Positions 36,457-46,602 of a stretch of 64,000 nucleotides of DNA are shown piece after piece (within the stretch, counting starts at the first letter, position 1; every line of letters begins with the position of its first letter). The notes beneath the pieces were generated by a model, which saw only the letters and a list, made by a program, of their open reading frames with translations, was not told the origin of the DNA and made no database searches. The stretch is from positions 372,001-436,000 of the forward strand of contig NZ_FOAN01000006.1 of assembly GCF_900109525.1 (NCBI RefSeq), in the 5' to 3' direction. The position numbers and the translations under genes were made by a program. Origin of the DNA: Allobosea lupini. GTDB taxonomy: Bacteria; Pseudomonadota; Alphaproteobacteria; Rhizobiales; Beijerinckiaceae.

Positions 36457-37287
36457 TCAATTCCGCGTCGCGGTCGCCGTCACGCCCGGATCGACCTTGA
36501 AGCTCGAGGCCTCGATCACCGCCGTGCCGATCATCGTCTTCACGGATATGCGCACCGGCAGCATCATGTTTGTGCCGGCGACGGGGGCGAGCCAGGTCGA
36601 GATCTCATTGTTCTCGGCCATGAACTTGGTCGAGGGGCGCAGGGAGCGATGGCCGGCGATCGGCACGTAGCGCGCCTGGCAGACCGAGACCGGGCCGCTA
36701 TAGCCGTCGATCTTGATCTCGCGCGTGCCGGAATAACTCAGCTTGATGTCGTAGCGCGCCGCGCCGTCGAAGATCGCCAGCGTGCGGTTGCAGGCCGCCG
36801 CGCCGCCATTGCGGCCGGAAGCCTCGACCGGCATCAGGAAGGCGCTGAGCGGATCCATGATGTTGCGCTGGTGCTCGTCCTTGAGCGGGACGCGATCGGG
36901 CTTGGGATCGATCGGCGGCTCGATCGCCAGCGCCTGCACGGCATTGCCGCCGAGCGCCATGCGCACCGTGCGGCTTTCGCTGGAATTGGCCGAGGACACC
37001 GCAAAGGCCGTCGGCGAGAGCCGGCTGCCGTTGAGGTTGCCGGTCGCAGTGCCGGAACCGCGACCGCCGGTGAAACTGCCGACGAGGCCGGTCAGCTTGG
37101 CGGTGGCGTCGAGCTTGTAGCTGCCGCCGTCGATACCGCCGGCGAGATTGGCCTTGCCGAGCGACAGGCCGAGCAGGCTGACGTCATAGGTCGCATCCAG
37201 CGACGCGGCCTGTACGGCCGGCGCAGGCAGGGCAAGCATCAGCACCGCGATGAGGGCGCTGCTGGCAGGCGACAAGGCGAGCTTCAT
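36457..37287 (-). CDS. DUF3108 family exported protein
   Basis: A 276-residue protein with signal peptide ALIAVLMLALPAPAVQA. The mature part resembles the DUF3108 family: ATYDVSLLGLSLGKANLAGG, then RDPLSAFL-like NIMDPLSAFLMPVE (about residue 140), AACNRTLAIFDGAARYDIKL and YVPIAGHRS. These proteins are envelope-located beta-rich proteins with unknown function. The ATG at 37287 has GGAG upstream and gives a compact signal. ATGs 9 and 13 codons further upstream are alternatives. It is divergent from rpmB. Confidence 0.88.
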   Translation of the reverse strand: MKLALSPASSALIAVLMLALPAPAVQAASLDATYDVSLLGLSLGKANLAGGIDGGSYKLDATAKLTGLVGSFTGGRGSGTATGNLNGSRLSPTAFAVSSANSSESRTVRMALGGNAVQALAIEPPIDPKPDRVPLKDEHQRNIMDPLSAFLMPVEASGRNGGAAACNRTLAIFDGAARYDIKLSYSGTREIKIDGYSGPVSVCQARYVPIAGHRSLRPSTKFMAENNEISTWLAPVAGTNMMLPVRISVKTMIGTAVIEASSFKVDPGVTATATRN

Positions 37288-37417
37288 CTTGAGGCTCCGA
37301 AGCGCGACGGACATCGTCGCATGCACTGGGATTCGGTCCGAATCGTGACTGGTTCCCGTCAGCTTGGCGGGATAATGGTTACCGAGATGTTTCCGGGGCG
37401 CTTTCGCGCGACCTGCC

Positions 37418-37446
37418 TTGACGGGCTGTCACCGGCCCGTTATAGA
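37418..37446 (+). promoter_or_regulatory. Sigma-70-type promoter of rpmB
   Basis: TTGACG (37418-37423) and TATAGA (37441-37446) are separated by exactly 17 bp, close to the housekeeping consensus. The predicted start lies about 90 nt before the rpmB ATG, leaving a leader of that length. Confidence 0.7.
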
Positions 37447-37540
37447 CCGCCCACTTCAATTTGACTTCCGGTGCTCGCCTGCCGGCACGTCGCGTGTCGG
37501 CATTTTGCGTTGAGTACTCGGAGATTTTGGGAACACGATC

Positions 37541-37828
37541 ATGGCCCGCCGTTGCGAACTGACCGGGAAAGCCACCCTGACCGGCCACCTCGTCAGCCAC
37601 TCGAACCGCAAGACCAAGACGGTCTTCCGGCCGAACCTGGTCAACGTCACGCTGCAGTCGGATGCGCTCGGCCGTTCGGTCCGCCTGCGCGTCTCGGCGA
37701 ATGCGCTGCGCACCGTCGACCATCGCGGCGGCCTCGATGCCTTCCTGGTCAAGGCTCCGGCCGGTGATCTGTCGACCGGCGCGCTGACGCTGAAGCGCGA
37801 CATCGAGAAGAAGCTCGCCGCCAACTGA
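37541..37828 (+). CDS. rpmB: 50S ribosomal protein L28
   Basis: A 95-residue ribosomal protein with the L28 signatures [10 protein letters not shown] at the N-terminus, [20 protein letters not shown] in the middle and [20 protein letters not shown] in the second half, the usual alphaproteobacterial length. It is monocistronic, with a good promoter upstream and a strong terminator 27 bp after the stop. Confidence 0.98.
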   Translation: MARRCELTGKATLTGHLVSHSNRKTKTVFRPNLVNVTLQSDALGRSVRLRVSANALRTVDHRGGLDAFLVKAPAGDLSTGALTLKRDIEKKLAAN

Positions 37829-37854
37829 GCGCCGGTTTCCCTCGGGACTGAACG

Positions 37855-37878
37855 AAGCGGCCGCAAGGCCGCTTTTTT
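37855..37878 (+). terminator. Intrinsic terminator of rpmB
   Basis: Stem AAGCGGCC / GGCCGCTT (37855-37862 with 37867-37874) with a GCAA tetraloop, followed by a run of T residues to 37878. This is a textbook rho-independent terminator directly after rpmB. Confidence 0.93.
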
Positions 37879-37891
37879 CGTTTGGGCTCAT

Positions 37892-37982
37892 CTCGTCATT
37901 CTCGGGCGAAGCGAAGCGCAAGAAGGCGCCGATCAGCGCCTCATCCTGCCTGAGACGCTCGGGCACGCCCGAGCATGACGAG
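37892..37982. repeat. Inverted repeat between convergent rpmB and phytase-like genes
   Basis: Arms CTCGTCATTCTCGGGCG (37892-37908) and CGCCCGAGCATGACGAG (37966-37982) are complementary over 17 bp with one mismatch. The interior contains GAAGCGAAGCG, as in the GTCATCCCGG repeats at 15971 and 18206, so it is probably a diverged member of that family. Confidence 0.7.
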
Positions 37983-37985
37983 CGG

Positions 37986-38996
37986 CTAAGGTACCAGCTC
38001 GAACTCCAGCAGCACCGTCCGCTGCAGGAAGGTCGAGAAATTATCGTCCGAGATCAGGGTGATGATGGTCCGCCCGCTCTCCTGGTGGACCGCCATCCCC
38101 TCCATGTTGTCGATTTCCTGGCCGAGATCGGCCTCGATCAGGATCGGCCCGTCGAGCTTTGCTCCGGGACGAATGGCACCCCCGGCGATGCGGCGGATGC
38201 GCATGCCGACGCCGCGCAGCGGCTTGTACCAGCGCTCCAGCAGCAGCATGTCGCCGCCCGGCAGGAAGGCGAGGTCGGTGATGTCGTAGCCGTCGCGGCG
38301 GACCACCTGCAGCGTACCCGGCTGGCGCCCGCCAAGAATGAAGCCCGTGGTCGGCTCGTCCTCGCGGCCCGAGCGCTCGGAGATCGCGATCAGCGCCCCG
38401 GCAAGCGGGTGGCCGGCCGGCAGCACGCCGAGCGCCTCGAAGCCTCGATTGCTCGGCAGGCGCTTGGCAGCCGGAAGCACCGGCACGAGCTGCGCCCGCG
38501 CCTCGACGCCATGGCGCGCGAAGTCGAAGCGCAGGATGTCATGGGTACGCTCGACGCCGATGAAGGCCGTGCCGCCCTGGATCGCCAGCGATTCGGTATC
38601 GAAATAGCGCGAGCGATGCAGCGGCTTGCCGGACGCCCCAAGGATCGGCGCGAGTTCCGCCTCCTCCAGCCCCGCGAGCTTGCCCAGCTTGCGAGCGACC
38701 CTTGCCGTCAGCCAGAAGCCGTTGTCGGTAATCGCGACGATCCGTTCCCCGTCGGGCGAGCGCCACAGCCCGGAGAAACCTCCAAAGCGGGGATGGCTGC
38801 CGGAGAGCTGGAGCCCGCCACGAAAGGTCAGCTGGCCGAAACGTGTCTTCGTGGCATTGCCCGGCTCGAAGCTCGCGATCGGCCGGGCAGAGATGCTGAC
38901 CGAGACGCGCCCGGGTTCCAGGCTCTGAGCCCGTGCGGGCAGGCTGAAAGCCGCCGCGCCGAGGCCGGCGAGGACGCTGCGACGGCTGGGGCTCAT
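37986..38996 (-). CDS. Phytase-like esterase family protein, Tat-exported
   Basis: A 336-residue protein with a twin-arginine signal ([20 protein letters not shown]). The mature part matches the 'esterase-like activity of phytase' family, a beta-propeller: [54 protein letters not shown] and [20 protein letters not shown]. The biochemical function is poorly defined. The ATG overlaps the TGA of cobT by four bases, so it is the last gene of the cobS-cobT operon, with no evident link to cobalamin. Confidence 0.87.
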   Translation of the reverse strand: MSPSRRSVLAGLGAAAFSLPARAQSLEPGRVSVSISARPIASFEPGNATKTRFGQLTFRGGLQLSGSHPRFGGFSGLWRSPDGERIVAITDNGFWLTARVARKLGKLAGLEEAELAPILGASGKPLHRSRYFDTESLAIQGGTAFIGVERTHDILRFDFARHGVEARAQLVPVLPAAKRLPSNRGFEALGVLPAGHPLAGALIAISERSGREDEPTTGFILGGRQPGTLQVVRRDGYDITDLAFLPGGDMLLLERWYKPLRGVGMRIRRIAGGAIRPGAKLDGPILIEADLGQEIDNMEGMAVHQESGRTIITLISDDNFSTFLQRTVLLEFELVP

Positions 38997-40888
38997 TGCA
39001 GGCGGCGCGAGCCCCGCGAATTTGTCCCGGCGGCATCCTCCTCGAACAGCTCGGCCAGCTTCTCCGTCATCACGCCGCCGAGCTCCTCGGCATCGACGAT
39101 GGTGACGGCGCGGCGGTAGTAGCGGGTGACGTCGTGGCCGATGCCGATCGCGATCAGCTCGACCGGCGAGCGGGTCTCGATCTCGGCGATGACATGACGC
39201 AGATGCCGCTCCAGATAGCTGCCGGCATTGACCGAGAGGGTAGAATCGTCGACCGGCGCGCCGTCCGAGATCACCATCAGGATCTTGCGCTGCTCGGGGC
39301 GGCCGAGCAGGCGCTTATGCGCCCAGTCGAGCGCCTCGCCGTCGATGTTTTCCTTGAGCAGCCCCTCGCGCATCATCAGCCCGAGATTCTTCCGCGCCCG
39401 CCGCCATGGCGCATCGGCCGCCTTGTAGATGATGTGCCGGAGATCGTTGAGGCGACCGGGATTGGCCGGCTTGCCCGATTGCAGCCAGCTCTCGCGCGAC
39501 AGCCCGCCCTTCCAGGCGCGGGTGGTGAAGCCGAGCAACTCGACCTTGACGCCGCAGCGCTCCAGCGTCCGCGCCAGGATGTCGGCGCAGGTCGCCGCGA
39601 CCGTGATCGGCCGGCCGCGCATCGAGCCGGAATTGTCGATCAGCAGCGTCACCACCGTGTCGCGGAAGTTCGTGTCCGATTCCTGCCGGAAGGAGAGCGG
39701 CTGGAACGGGTCGATGATGATGCGCGGCAGGCGCGAGGGATCGAGCGCGCCCTCCTCCAGGTCGAACTGCCAGGAGCGGTTCTGCTGCGCCATCAGGCGG
39801 CGCTGCAGCCGGTTCGCCAGCCGGGCGACGACGCCCTGAAGATGCGCCAGCTGCTTGTCGAGATAGGCGCGCAGGCGGGTCAGTTCCTCGGCGTCGCAGA
39901 GCTCCTCGGCCGTGACGATCTCGTCGAACTTCTGGGTATAGGCCTTGTAGTCGGTCTGCGGCCGGTCATTGGCGCGGCTGTCGCGCGGACGCGGCGCCTC
40001 GCCGGCCTCCTCGGCCTCGGAATTCTCGTCTTCCTCGTCCCAGTCGCCGGCCGGCGCATCGGCCGCCTCGGAAGCGCCTTCCTGCAACTCCTCGGCGGCG
40101 TCCTCGCTGGTCTCGGTTTCAGAGCGCTCGCCCTGGCTCTGCTGCTCGGCTTCGCCCTCTTCCTGCTGCTGGTCGTCGGAGGACTGGTCCTGATCGTCCT
40201 CGTCCTCCTCGGCGTCGTCGCCCTGGCTCGACTGCTCGGCCATGTCGAGCGAGACGAGCAGGTCGCGCACGGTGCGAGCGAAGGCGCGCTGATCCTCGAT
40301 CGACTTCGACAGCCGGTCGAGATCGTCGCCCGCCTTGGCCTCGATCTGCTCGCGCCAGAGATCGACCAGCTTCTCCGCCGCCTTGGGCGGCTTCAGGCCC
40401 GTCAGGCGCTCGCGCACCATCAAACCGAGCGCATCTTCCAGCGGCGCATCGGCCCGGTCGGTGATCTCCTCATAGCGGCCGCCGCGATGATAGCGGTCCT
40501 CCAGCATCGCCGAGATGTTGCCGGAGACGCCGCTCATCCGGCGCGAGCCGACGCTCTCGACCCGGGCCTGCTCGACGGCATCGAAGACGGCGCGGGCCGC
40601 ATCGCCCTCGGGCGCGGCGCGGCGATGAACCGCCGCATCGTGGCAAGCGAGGCGCAGCGCCATCGAATCGGCATGGCCGCGCAGGATCGCGACATCGCCC
40701 GCGGTGAGCTTGCGCGGCGGCTCCGGCAGCCGCGCGCGCTCGCCGACCAGCGAGGGTTTGTCGGCGGCGAAGACGATCTCCATCTCCGGCTTGCGCGCGA
40801 TCGCCTTCATCGCGCCCGAGACCGCCCGCTTCAGCGGCTCGGCCGGGGCTTCCTTCGGGGTTCCGGGCTTGCGATTGGAAATGCTCAT
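38993..40888 (-). CDS. cobT: Aerobic cobaltochelatase subunit CobT
   Basis: A 631-residue subunit of the ATP-dependent CobNST chelatase, which inserts Co2+ into hydrogenobyrinic acid a,c-diamide in aerobic cobalamin synthesis. The N-terminal part has the CobT-specific sequence [17 protein letters not shown] Glu/Asp/Gln-rich linker spans about residues 225-300. The C-terminal von Willebrand A domain has the MIDAS motif DNSGSMRG and [16 protein letters not shown]. The ATG at 40888 (MSISNRKPG) is chosen. A longer frame would run into the GNAT gene. The CobN subunit is not in the window. Confidence 0.95.
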   Translation of the reverse strand: MSISNRKPGTPKEAPAEPLKRAVSGAMKAIARKPEMEIVFAADKPSLVGERARLPEPPRKLTAGDVAILRGHADSMALRLACHDAAVHRRAAPEGDAARAVFDAVEQARVESVGSRRMSGVSGNISAMLEDRYHRGGRYEEITDRADAPLEDALGLMVRERLTGLKPPKAAEKLVDLWREQIEAKAGDDLDRLSKSIEDQRAFARTVRDLLVSLDMAEQSSQGDDAEEDEDDQDQSSDDQQQEEGEAEQQSQGERSETETSEDAAEELQEGASEAADAPAGDWDEEDENSEAEEAGEAPRPRDSRANDRPQTDYKAYTQKFDEIVTAEELCDAEELTRLRAYLDKQLAHLQGVVARLANRLQRRLMAQQNRSWQFDLEEGALDPSRLPRIIIDPFQPLSFRQESDTNFRDTVVTLLIDNSGSMRGRPITVAATCADILARTLERCGVKVELLGFTTRAWKGGLSRESWLQSGKPANPGRLNDLRHIIYKAADAPWRRARKNLGLMMREGLLKENIDGEALDWAHKRLLGRPEQRKILMVISDGAPVDDSTLSVNAGSYLERHLRHVIAEIETRSPVELIAIGIGHDVTRYYRRAVTIVDAEELGGVMTEKLAELFEEDAAGTNSRGSRRLQ

Positions 40889-41322
40889 AGCGCCTTCATG
40901 AAGTGGTGGAAGCTCTGCCCGGCGACCGGATAGTCCTCCATGCGGCCGCATTCGCGATAGCCCATGCGGGGGTAGAAGCCCGGCGCCTGGATGCTCATCG
41001 TGCCCAGATAGACGCCGCGCGCGCCATAATCGCGCGCCGCCTGCTCTGCCATCGCCAGCAGCGCCTCGCCATGGCCGGCGCCGCGATGGGCCTCGTCGAT
41101 CCAGAACAGGTCGACATAGAGCCACTCCCATTTCAGCTCGCCGATCAGGCCGCCGACCATGGCGCCGTTCTCGTCGCGCAGGCTGAGCGCCAGGGGCTCG
41201 GCCCTGCGCGGCCCGACCCTGGCCTCGTTATGGGCGGAGAGGCCGCGCACCACGGCCTCGCGCGTCGCGGCGAAATCCGCCTCGCGCTGGATCGTGGCCT
41301 GCTTGCTGTCGGCGGCGCTCAC
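40885..41322 (-). CDS. GNAT-family N-acetyltransferase
   Basis: A 145-residue acetyltransferase of the GCN5 fold. The acetyl-CoA motif is [20 protein letters not shown], preceded by the beta strand [10 protein letters not shown] and followed by [20 protein letters not shown], where the Tyr/Met ending is typical. GTG 41322 is preferred because GAGGAG lies about eight bases upstream. An ATG ten codons earlier would overlap the preceding gene. The stop overlaps the cobT start. The substrate is unknown. Confidence 0.85.
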   Translation of the reverse strand: MSAADSKQATIQREADFAATREAVVRGLSAHNEARVGPRRAEPLALSLRDENGAMVGGLIGELKWEWLYVDLFWIDEAHRGAGHGEALLAMAEQAARDYGARGVYLGTMSIQAPGFYPRMGYRECGRMEDYPVAGQSFHHFMKAL

Positions 41323-41332
41323 GACGTGCTCC

Positions 41333-41683
41333 TCAGCGCGAGCGCCCGTCATACATCGTCGGGCTCAGCTCGGTCGGCTCGACGCCGGCGAGACAGCGGA
41401 CGTTAATCGCGACGGTCGGCGTGCCGTCCGGCGCGTTGGCGCGGGCGAAGGATTCCATGCCGCAGGTCTCGCAGAAGAGATGCTGGATCTTCTGCGAGTT
41501 GAAGCGGTATTCGGTCAGCGCATCCTCGCCCTTGGTCAGGGTGAAGCTGGTCGCCGGGCTGAAGGCCAGCACCGAGCCGCGGCGCTGGCAATAGGAGCAG
41601 TTGCAGGTGATCGTCCGCGAGAGGTCGGCCTCGACCTCGTAGGCGACCCGCCCGCAGTGACAGGAACCTTCATACCGAGCCAT
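41333..41683 (-). CDS. GFA-family (CENP-V/GFA domain) zinc protein
   Basis: A 116-residue protein of the GFA (glutathione-dependent formaldehyde-activating-like) family. Zinc-binding cysteines are in GSCHCGRVAYEV, CNCSYCQRRGS and FCETCGMESFA. The fold is otherwise beta-rich. Most members have no proven activity. It lies between cobS and the GNAT gene in what looks like one minus-strand operon. An in-frame extension upstream to 41845 overlaps cobS and is not conserved. Confidence 0.9.
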   Translation of the reverse strand: MARYEGSCHCGRVAYEVEADLSRTITCNCSYCQRRGSVLAFSPATSFTLTKGEDALTEYRFNSQKIQHLFCETCGMESFARANAPDGTPTVAINVRCLAGVEPTELSPTMYDGRSR

Positions 41684-41748
41684 GGCCGGCCTCCTGCTGG
41701 TTGAGCCTGGTCCGATCGCGAGAATGGGGCCACTCTCGCGAGGGCGTT

Positions 41749-42741
41749 TCAGCTCAAAACGACGTTGACCGCGCTTTCCGGCAATTCCTTGCCGAAGGAG
41801 CGCTGGAAGAACTCGGCCACCAGCGTGCGCTCCATCTCGTCGCACTTGTTGAGGAAGGTGACGCGGAAGGCGAAGCCGATATCGCCGCCGAAGATCGCCG
41901 CGTTCTCCGCCCAGGTGATCACCGTACGCGGGCTCATCACGGTCGAGAGATCGCCGTTCATGAAGGCGTTGCGGGTGAGATCGGCGACGCGGACCATCTT
42001 GTTGACGGTGTCCTTGCCCTCCGGCGAGGTCTGGTAGTGCTTCGACTTGGCGAGCACGATCGCGACTTCGTTGTCGTGGGGCAGGTAGTTCAGCGTGGTG
42101 ACGATCGACCAGCGGTCCATCTGGCCCTGGTTGATCTGCTGGGTGCCGTGATAGAGGCCCGAGGTGTCGCCGAGGCCGACCGTGTTGGCGGTGGCGAACA
42201 GCCGGAACGCGCCGTGCGGGCGGATGACGCGCTTCTGGTCGAGCAGCGTCAGCTTGCCCGACTGCTCCAGAATGCGCTGGATCACGAACATCACGTCCGG
42301 GCGGCCGGCATCGTACTCGTCGAAGACCAGCGCGATGTTGTTCTGCAGCGCCCAGGGCAGGATGCCATCCTGGAACTCGGTGATCTGCTTGCCTTCCTTC
42401 AGCACGATCGCGTCCTTGCCGACAAGGTCGAGGCGCGAGACGTGGCTGTCGAGGTTGACGCGGACACAGGGCCAGTTGAGGCGGGCCGCGACCTGCTCGA
42501 TATGGGTCGACTTGCCGGTGCCGTGATAGCCCGAGATCATTACGCGGCGATTATGGGCGAAGCCGGCGAGAATCGCGATCGTGGTGTCGCGGTCGAAACG
42601 GTAGTCCGCGTCGAAGTCGGGAACATGCGCCTCGGCCTGCGAATAGGCCGGCACCTCCAGATCGCTGTCGATCCCGAAGACCTGACGCACCGACAGCTTC
42701 ATGTCGGGCATCCCGGGGGCGGAGGCAGTCGTCGTTGTCAT
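41749..42741 (-). CDS. cobS: Aerobic cobaltochelatase subunit CobS
   Basis: The 330-residue AAA+ motor subunit of cobaltochelatase. Walker A is [10 protein letters not shown] (about residue 72), Walker B with the catalytic acid is [10 protein letters not shown] (about 135), and sensor-region sequence [19 protein letters not shown] follows. The N-terminal [19 protein letters not shown] is diagnostic of CobS. ATG 42741 is preceded by GGAGAAG. Together with CobT it forms a chaperone-like hexameric complex driving CobN. Confidence 0.97.
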   Translation of the reverse strand: MTTTTASAPGMPDMKLSVRQVFGIDSDLEVPAYSQAEAHVPDFDADYRFDRDTTIAILAGFAHNRRVMISGYHGTGKSTHIEQVAARLNWPCVRVNLDSHVSRLDLVGKDAIVLKEGKQITEFQDGILPWALQNNIALVFDEYDAGRPDVMFVIQRILEQSGKLTLLDQKRVIRPHGAFRLFATANTVGLGDTSGLYHGTQQINQGQMDRWSIVTTLNYLPHDNEVAIVLAKSKHYQTSPEGKDTVNKMVRVADLTRNAFMNGDLSTVMSPRTVITWAENAAIFGGDIGFAFRVTFLNKCDEMERTLVAEFFQRSFGKELPESAVNVVLS

Positions 42742-42860
42742 CGTTCTTCTCCGGGCGCAGGACAGGGGCCGGCTGAAGATCCGGTGTCCTGGAGCCGACC
42801 GAAAGGGAGGCGTGTAGAACCTCATTAAAGCGAAAGCCTTGGGCCGGCAATTCGCAAGAG

Positions 42861-42885
42861 GCATGCCGTCCCTTCGCCGGCATGC
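42861..42885. repeat. Small inverted repeat after the glycosyltransferase operon
   Basis: GCATGCCG (42861-42868) and CGGCATGC (42878-42885) are perfect complements around a 9-nt loop. It lies just downstream (minus strand) of the last glycosyltransferase stop. There is no U-run, so it may be a weak hairpin terminator or a stabilising 3' structure. Confidence 0.35.
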
Positions 42886-42898
42886 ATTCACGCACGGC

Positions 42899-44038
42899 TC
42901 AGGGACGATCCGCGAGCAGCTTCGCGATCGCCGCGACAGTGCCCGCCGCACCGTCGAGATCCACTGTCGCGGCCGGCGGGACGCCTTGCACCAGCGCCGT
43001 CTCGATGGCGGCAGCGAGCGCCTGCGCCCCGTCGGCAAGTTTCACGACGCGAGCCAGCCCGGCCCGTTCCAGCGCGGCGGCGCGCAGGGCCTGCTCGGTC
43101 TCGTTGCCGGCGTCGAAGGGGACGAGCAGCGCCGGCCGCCCGGCCTGCAACAAGTCGAGCGCGGTGTTGTAGCCGGCCTGGCTGATCGAGAGCGCGCAGC
43201 CGGCGAGAAGGCCGGGGAAATCCGGCCGGGCCCGTTCGACGACGGCATTGTCCGGAGCCGATTGTCGCAGGGTGGCGAAGTCGGCCTCGGAGACGCCGCG
43301 GCCGATCAGGAGATGGAAAGGCCGCTGCGGCAGCAGCCGGGCAGCGGCGAGCGCGGTCTCGAACAGGGGCAGCGCCGCCGCAGAGCCGCCGCCGGAGACG
43401 AGGATCGCCCCTGAAGAGCCGGCGGCTCCGCTCGATGACCCAGGCGGCTCCGCCAGATAGCCAGTATAGATGAGCTTGCCTGCGATCTCCGGCGTCACCG
43501 GCCAGGAGGCTTCGAGCGGCAGGACGCCTGGGTCGCCATGGACCAGCACCGCATTGAACAACTTGGCGATCCGCTCGGCCGTCTCGGCCGATCGATCCGG
43601 GCGCTGCGGCGCGACCAGCACGTCGCGGATCGACGACAGGACGAGCGCATCCGGATTGGCATCGCGTGCTGCCGCGATCAGCGCCAGGAACTCGCTGGCG
43701 AGCTGGCGCCGGCCGAACGGGAAATGCTCGGTGACGACGATATCGGGCGACATCTCGCGCGCCAGTGCGACCAGTTGCTCGCACCTTGCGGCCAGTCGCT
43801 CCGGCGTAGCGGCCCTTCCGTCCTCGTCGAGCAGATTGCGGAAATCCGTGCCTTGCGTGCGCACCGGCGGCAATTGCACGAAGCGATAATCCGCCGCCGC
43901 CTTGCCGTCCAGCATGCCGCCGCTGGCAAGCGTCACCTTGTGACCTGCTCCAGCCAGCGCCCGCGCCAATTGCCGCGCCCGCACCAAATGGCCGATCCCG
44001 AGCAGATGCGTGACCGCAACCAGGATGCGTGCGCTCAT
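42899..44038 (-). CDS. MurG-like glycosyltransferase
   Basis: A 379-residue GT-B fold glycosyltransferase (MurG/GT28-like). N-terminal features are [20 protein letters not shown] and [18 protein letters not shown]. The donor-binding half has [20 protein letters not shown] and the sugar-nucleotide region [20 protein letters not shown], followed by [19 protein letters not shown]. It has no signal peptide and likely works at the inner face of the membrane. It overlaps the preceding GT4 gene by four bases and is the last of a three-gene glycan operon. It shares its architecture with the enzyme at 59883. Confidence 0.87.
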   Translation of the reverse strand: MSARILVAVTHLLGIGHLVRARQLARALAGAGHKVTLASGGMLDGKAAADYRFVQLPPVRTQGTDFRNLLDEDGRAATPERLAARCEQLVALAREMSPDIVVTEHFPFGRRQLASEFLALIAAARDANPDALVLSSIRDVLVAPQRPDRSAETAERIAKLFNAVLVHGDPGVLPLEASWPVTPEIAGKLIYTGYLAEPPGSSSGAAGSSGAILVSGGGSAAALPLFETALAAARLLPQRPFHLLIGRGVSEADFATLRQSAPDNAVVERARPDFPGLLAGCALSISQAGYNTALDLLQAGRPALLVPFDAGNETEQALRAAALERAGLARVVKLADGAQALAAAIETALVQGVPPAATVDLDGAAGTVAAIAKLLADRP

Positions 44039-45306
44039 GGCGCGCCATCATCCTTACCGGCGACCGCCGCCAGCAGCGCCCGATGCACCCGTTCCAGCCC
44101 GGCCTGTGCCGAGAACTCGGTCCGCAACCTGTCGAAGGCCGCGGCGCCGAGCTTCGCGCGCCAGTGCCGATCGCGCGCCAGCCCCTCCAGCGCTTTGGCC
44201 AGGGCCGTGACGTCGCCCGGCCGTAAAAGCCATCCCTCGCGGCTGTGCCGCACGAATTCCGGGATGCCGGCGAAATCGGTGGCGACGATCGGCAGGGCCT
44301 GGCTCGCCGCCTCCATCACCACATTGGGCAGACCGTCGCGGTCGCCGTTGTCCGCCTGCTTCGAGGGTAGCACGAAGAGATCAGCCTCCCGCAGCGCCGC
44401 GACCACCGCATCCTGCGCCTGCGGCCCGCGCCACTCGATCCGCGCCGCGAGGCCGAGCTTGTCCGCCTGCGCCTTCAAGGCGGCAAGCATCTCGCCGCCA
44501 CCGATATGGATGAGCCGCCAGTTCAGCTCGGCCGGCAGGATCGCCAGCGCTGCCAGCAGGTCGTCGAAGCCCTTCTTCGCCACCGCCCGCCCGATGGTGA
44601 TGAACCGCACCGGCTCAGCCGGATCTGAGCCGTCGCGCGGCGCGCGCGCCTCGGGCGGGGCCGGAAACCGCGCGAGGTCGAGCCCGTGATAGAGCAGCGC
44701 GACCTTGTCCGCCCGCTCGGCGAGCCGGCTGAGCTCGGCATGGCCGTCGCGGGTGCAGGTCACGCCCCAGCGCGCGTCGGCGATCTTCTCGCGCTTCTCC
44801 CAGTCCGGCGTCGTCCAGATGTCCTTGGCATGGGCCGAAAACGACCAGGAGAGACCCCGGCTCAGCGCGGCATAGCGGATCACCGAGGCCGGCGTATGCA
44901 GGTAGTGAACATGGAGATGGCGCGTGTCCGCCGGCAGCTCGCGCGCCATCACGCAGGCCTGGCCGAAGCGGCGCAGGCGGTTGCGCGTGCGGTCTCGGGA
45001 CAGGTCGTGAAGGAAGACGCCAAGCAGCCTGACGATGCTCGGCCGCGTGAAGGCTCGCCCAATGCCGCGCAGCACCCGCGGCCAGTCGTCATGCAGATAC
45101 TCCGGCAGGTAGTGCAGGGGCGCCGCGATCTCCCGATGCATCATATGCCGCGCACCATCGGTCGGATGACGCAGCGACCAGATCGCGAAGGGCAGGCCGA
45201 GCCGCTGCAGGCCGAGCAGCTCCTGGGCAATGAAGGTCTCCGACAGGCGCGGATAGCCCTTCATCGCGATCGCGACCGCCGGCCCTTCGGACTCGGCGCT
45301 GCTCAT
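44035..45306 (-). CDS. Glycosyltransferase family 4 protein
   Basis: A 423-residue retaining GT-B glycosyltransferase. It begins AIAMKGYPRLSETFIAQEL, a common opening of exopolysaccharide GT4 enzymes. The donor site region reads VRFITIGRAVAKKGFDDLLA, and the E-x7-E type motif lies in GLPNVVMEAASQALPIVATD. Sugar specificity cannot be told. The ATG at 45306 overlaps the stop of the methyltransferase-like gene, and its TGA overlaps the next glycosyltransferase start, giving a tightly coupled operon. Confidence 0.92.
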   Translation of the reverse strand: MSSAESEGPAVAIAMKGYPRLSETFIAQELLGLQRLGLPFAIWSLRHPTDGARHMMHREIAAPLHYLPEYLHDDWPRVLRGIGRAFTRPSIVRLLGVFLHDLSRDRTRNRLRRFGQACVMARELPADTRHLHVHYLHTPASVIRYAALSRGLSWSFSAHAKDIWTTPDWEKREKIADARWGVTCTRDGHAELSRLAERADKVALLYHGLDLARFPAPPEARAPRDGSDPAEPVRFITIGRAVAKKGFDDLLAALAILPAELNWRLIHIGGGEMLAALKAQADKLGLAARIEWRGPQAQDAVVAALREADLFVLPSKQADNGDRDGLPNVVMEAASQALPIVATDFAGIPEFVRHSREGWLLRPGDVTALAKALEGLARDRHWRAKLGAAAFDRLRTEFSAQAGLERVHRALLAAVAGKDDGAP

Positions 45307-45968
45307 CTGCGGCCGATCAGCATGAAGCGGGTGTAGTTCTTCGTCGGCAGCGCGCCGGCGAACCACAGCTCCGACAGCCCGGCCTGCGCCTTGAAGGCAT
45401 CGAGCGAGGGCACGCAGCTGCGATGGTCCGGCTCGCGGACATAGTCGTTGGATTGCAGCAGCAGCGGCAACCCGGCCGGCAGGGTGGCGATCCAGCCCGG
45501 CACATCATCGAGATGCTCGCAGCTGGTGTTGATCACCAGCCCCGGACGCCCGCCTTCGACCTGCTCGAAATCGAGCCCCATCATGTCGGCGGTCACGGCC
45601 CGGAAACGCCCCGCAGCGACATGGCGATAGTTGAGAATTTCGGCGATCGGCGCGCAATCGGGATCGATGTCGAGGCTGACCAGCTCGGCGATGTCGAGGC
45701 GCGGCGCGGCCAGCAGCAGGGCGCCGAGGACACCGTACCAGGCGCCGAGAACGAAGACCGGTCCGTCCGGCTTCGGCAGCACTTTGGTCAACTCGTCCAC
45801 CAACCAGCGCTTCGAAGCGATCTGCTTATGGTTGAAGGCAATCGAGAGATCAGCCGGCACGCCTTTGCCGACGAGCCGCGCCAGGTCGGCGACGACCGCA
45901 TCGCCGGTCAAAGCTGCAACACCGCGCAGGATGTCATAGAGAGTGTCGGCAGGCGGTGCGCTGATCAT
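45303..45968 (-). CDS. Class I SAM-dependent methyltransferase-like protein
   Basis: A 221-residue protein. A Rossmann-like core is visible: PVFVLGAWYGVLGALLLAAP (motif I region, about residue 70), VSLDIDPDCAPIAEIL with the acidic end of strand 2, and PGLVINTSCEHLDDVPGW. It probably methylates or otherwise acts on a sugar or small molecule of the adjacent pathway. It heads the operon with two glycosyltransferases. Its ATG lies only 21 bp from the start of the divergent gene, so one of the two starts may be mis-set. Confidence 0.7.
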   Translation of the reverse strand: MISAPPADTLYDILRGVAALTGDAVVADLARLVGKGVPADLSIAFNHKQIASKRWLVDELTKVLPKPDGPVFVLGAWYGVLGALLLAAPRLDIAELVSLDIDPDCAPIAEILNYRHVAAGRFRAVTADMMGLDFEQVEGGRPGLVINTSCEHLDDVPGWIATLPAGLPLLLQSNDYVREPDHRSCVPSLDAFKAQAGLSELWFAGALPTKNYTRFMLIGRR

Positions 45969-45989
45969 GCGGGCGACGAACGGAATACC

Positions 45990-46598
45990 ATGATGCCGGA
46001 GGATTTGCGGGCGGCGGGACCATATGCACAGCCGCCGACAAACGCCAGCGCGGCCGCGCCGGGTGTGCTGCTGCCGCATCTGTCGAATCCAGCCGCGCCA
46101 TTGCGGCAGGTCCTGGCCGCTCATGCCGTGCGCCACTGCCCGCATGTGATCGAGATCGGCGGCGCCGGCTTGCCGATCACCGGTTTCCTGCATCATCGCC
46201 CAGCCTCGGTGACGGTGATCGACCCGAAGATTCCCGCTTTCGCTGCCGAGACGCTGAACGGTGCGCCCTGCCGCGTCCGGCACCTGGCCGCGAAGCTGCA
46301 ACAGGTGCCACTGGCGCCGCCAGACCGACCTTTCGCGCTGGTCTTGCTCGGCCTGTCGCTGAAGCCGTTCGGCGCCAAGGCGGCCATGCCGCCGGAATTG
46401 CTGGCGCTGGCGCGAGCCGCCAGCGTGCTGGTGATCGACTACGCGCTCGACCTCCACCGGGCCAAGAACCTCATCGGAACTCTGCTGGCGACACGCGAGG
46501 ACGCTCCGACAATCGATCTCGAGATCACAATCAATGACGCGGCGATGGCGCGAGCAGGCTATGATCGCCGCCGCTGGCTCGCATTCGGCGCACCCTGA
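45990..46598 (+). CDS. Unrecognised protein with methyltransferase-like motif
   Basis: A 202-residue protein that I do not recognise as a named family. A SAM-binding-like motif VIEIGGAGLPITGFL (about residue 52) precedes VTVIDPKIPAF, where the acidic residue would hold the ribose. A conserved-looking RPFALVLLGLSLKP follows, and the C-terminus has EITINDAAMARAGYDRRRW. It is divergent from the gene at 45303 and convergent with the cyclase gene (4-bp gap). It may begin at either of two consecutive ATGs. Hydrophobic periodicity supports coding on this strand. Confidence 0.65.
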   Translation: MMPEDLRAAGPYAQPPTNASAAAPGVLLPHLSNPAAPLRQVLAAHAVRHCPHVIEIGGAGLPITGFLHHRPASVTVIDPKIPAFAAETLNGAPCRVRHLAAKLQQVPLAPPDRPFALVLLGLSLKPFGAKAAMPPELLALARAASVLVIDYALDLHRAKNLIGTLLATREDAPTIDLEITINDAAMARAGYDRRRWLAFGAP

Positions 46599-46602
46599 CT
46601 GA

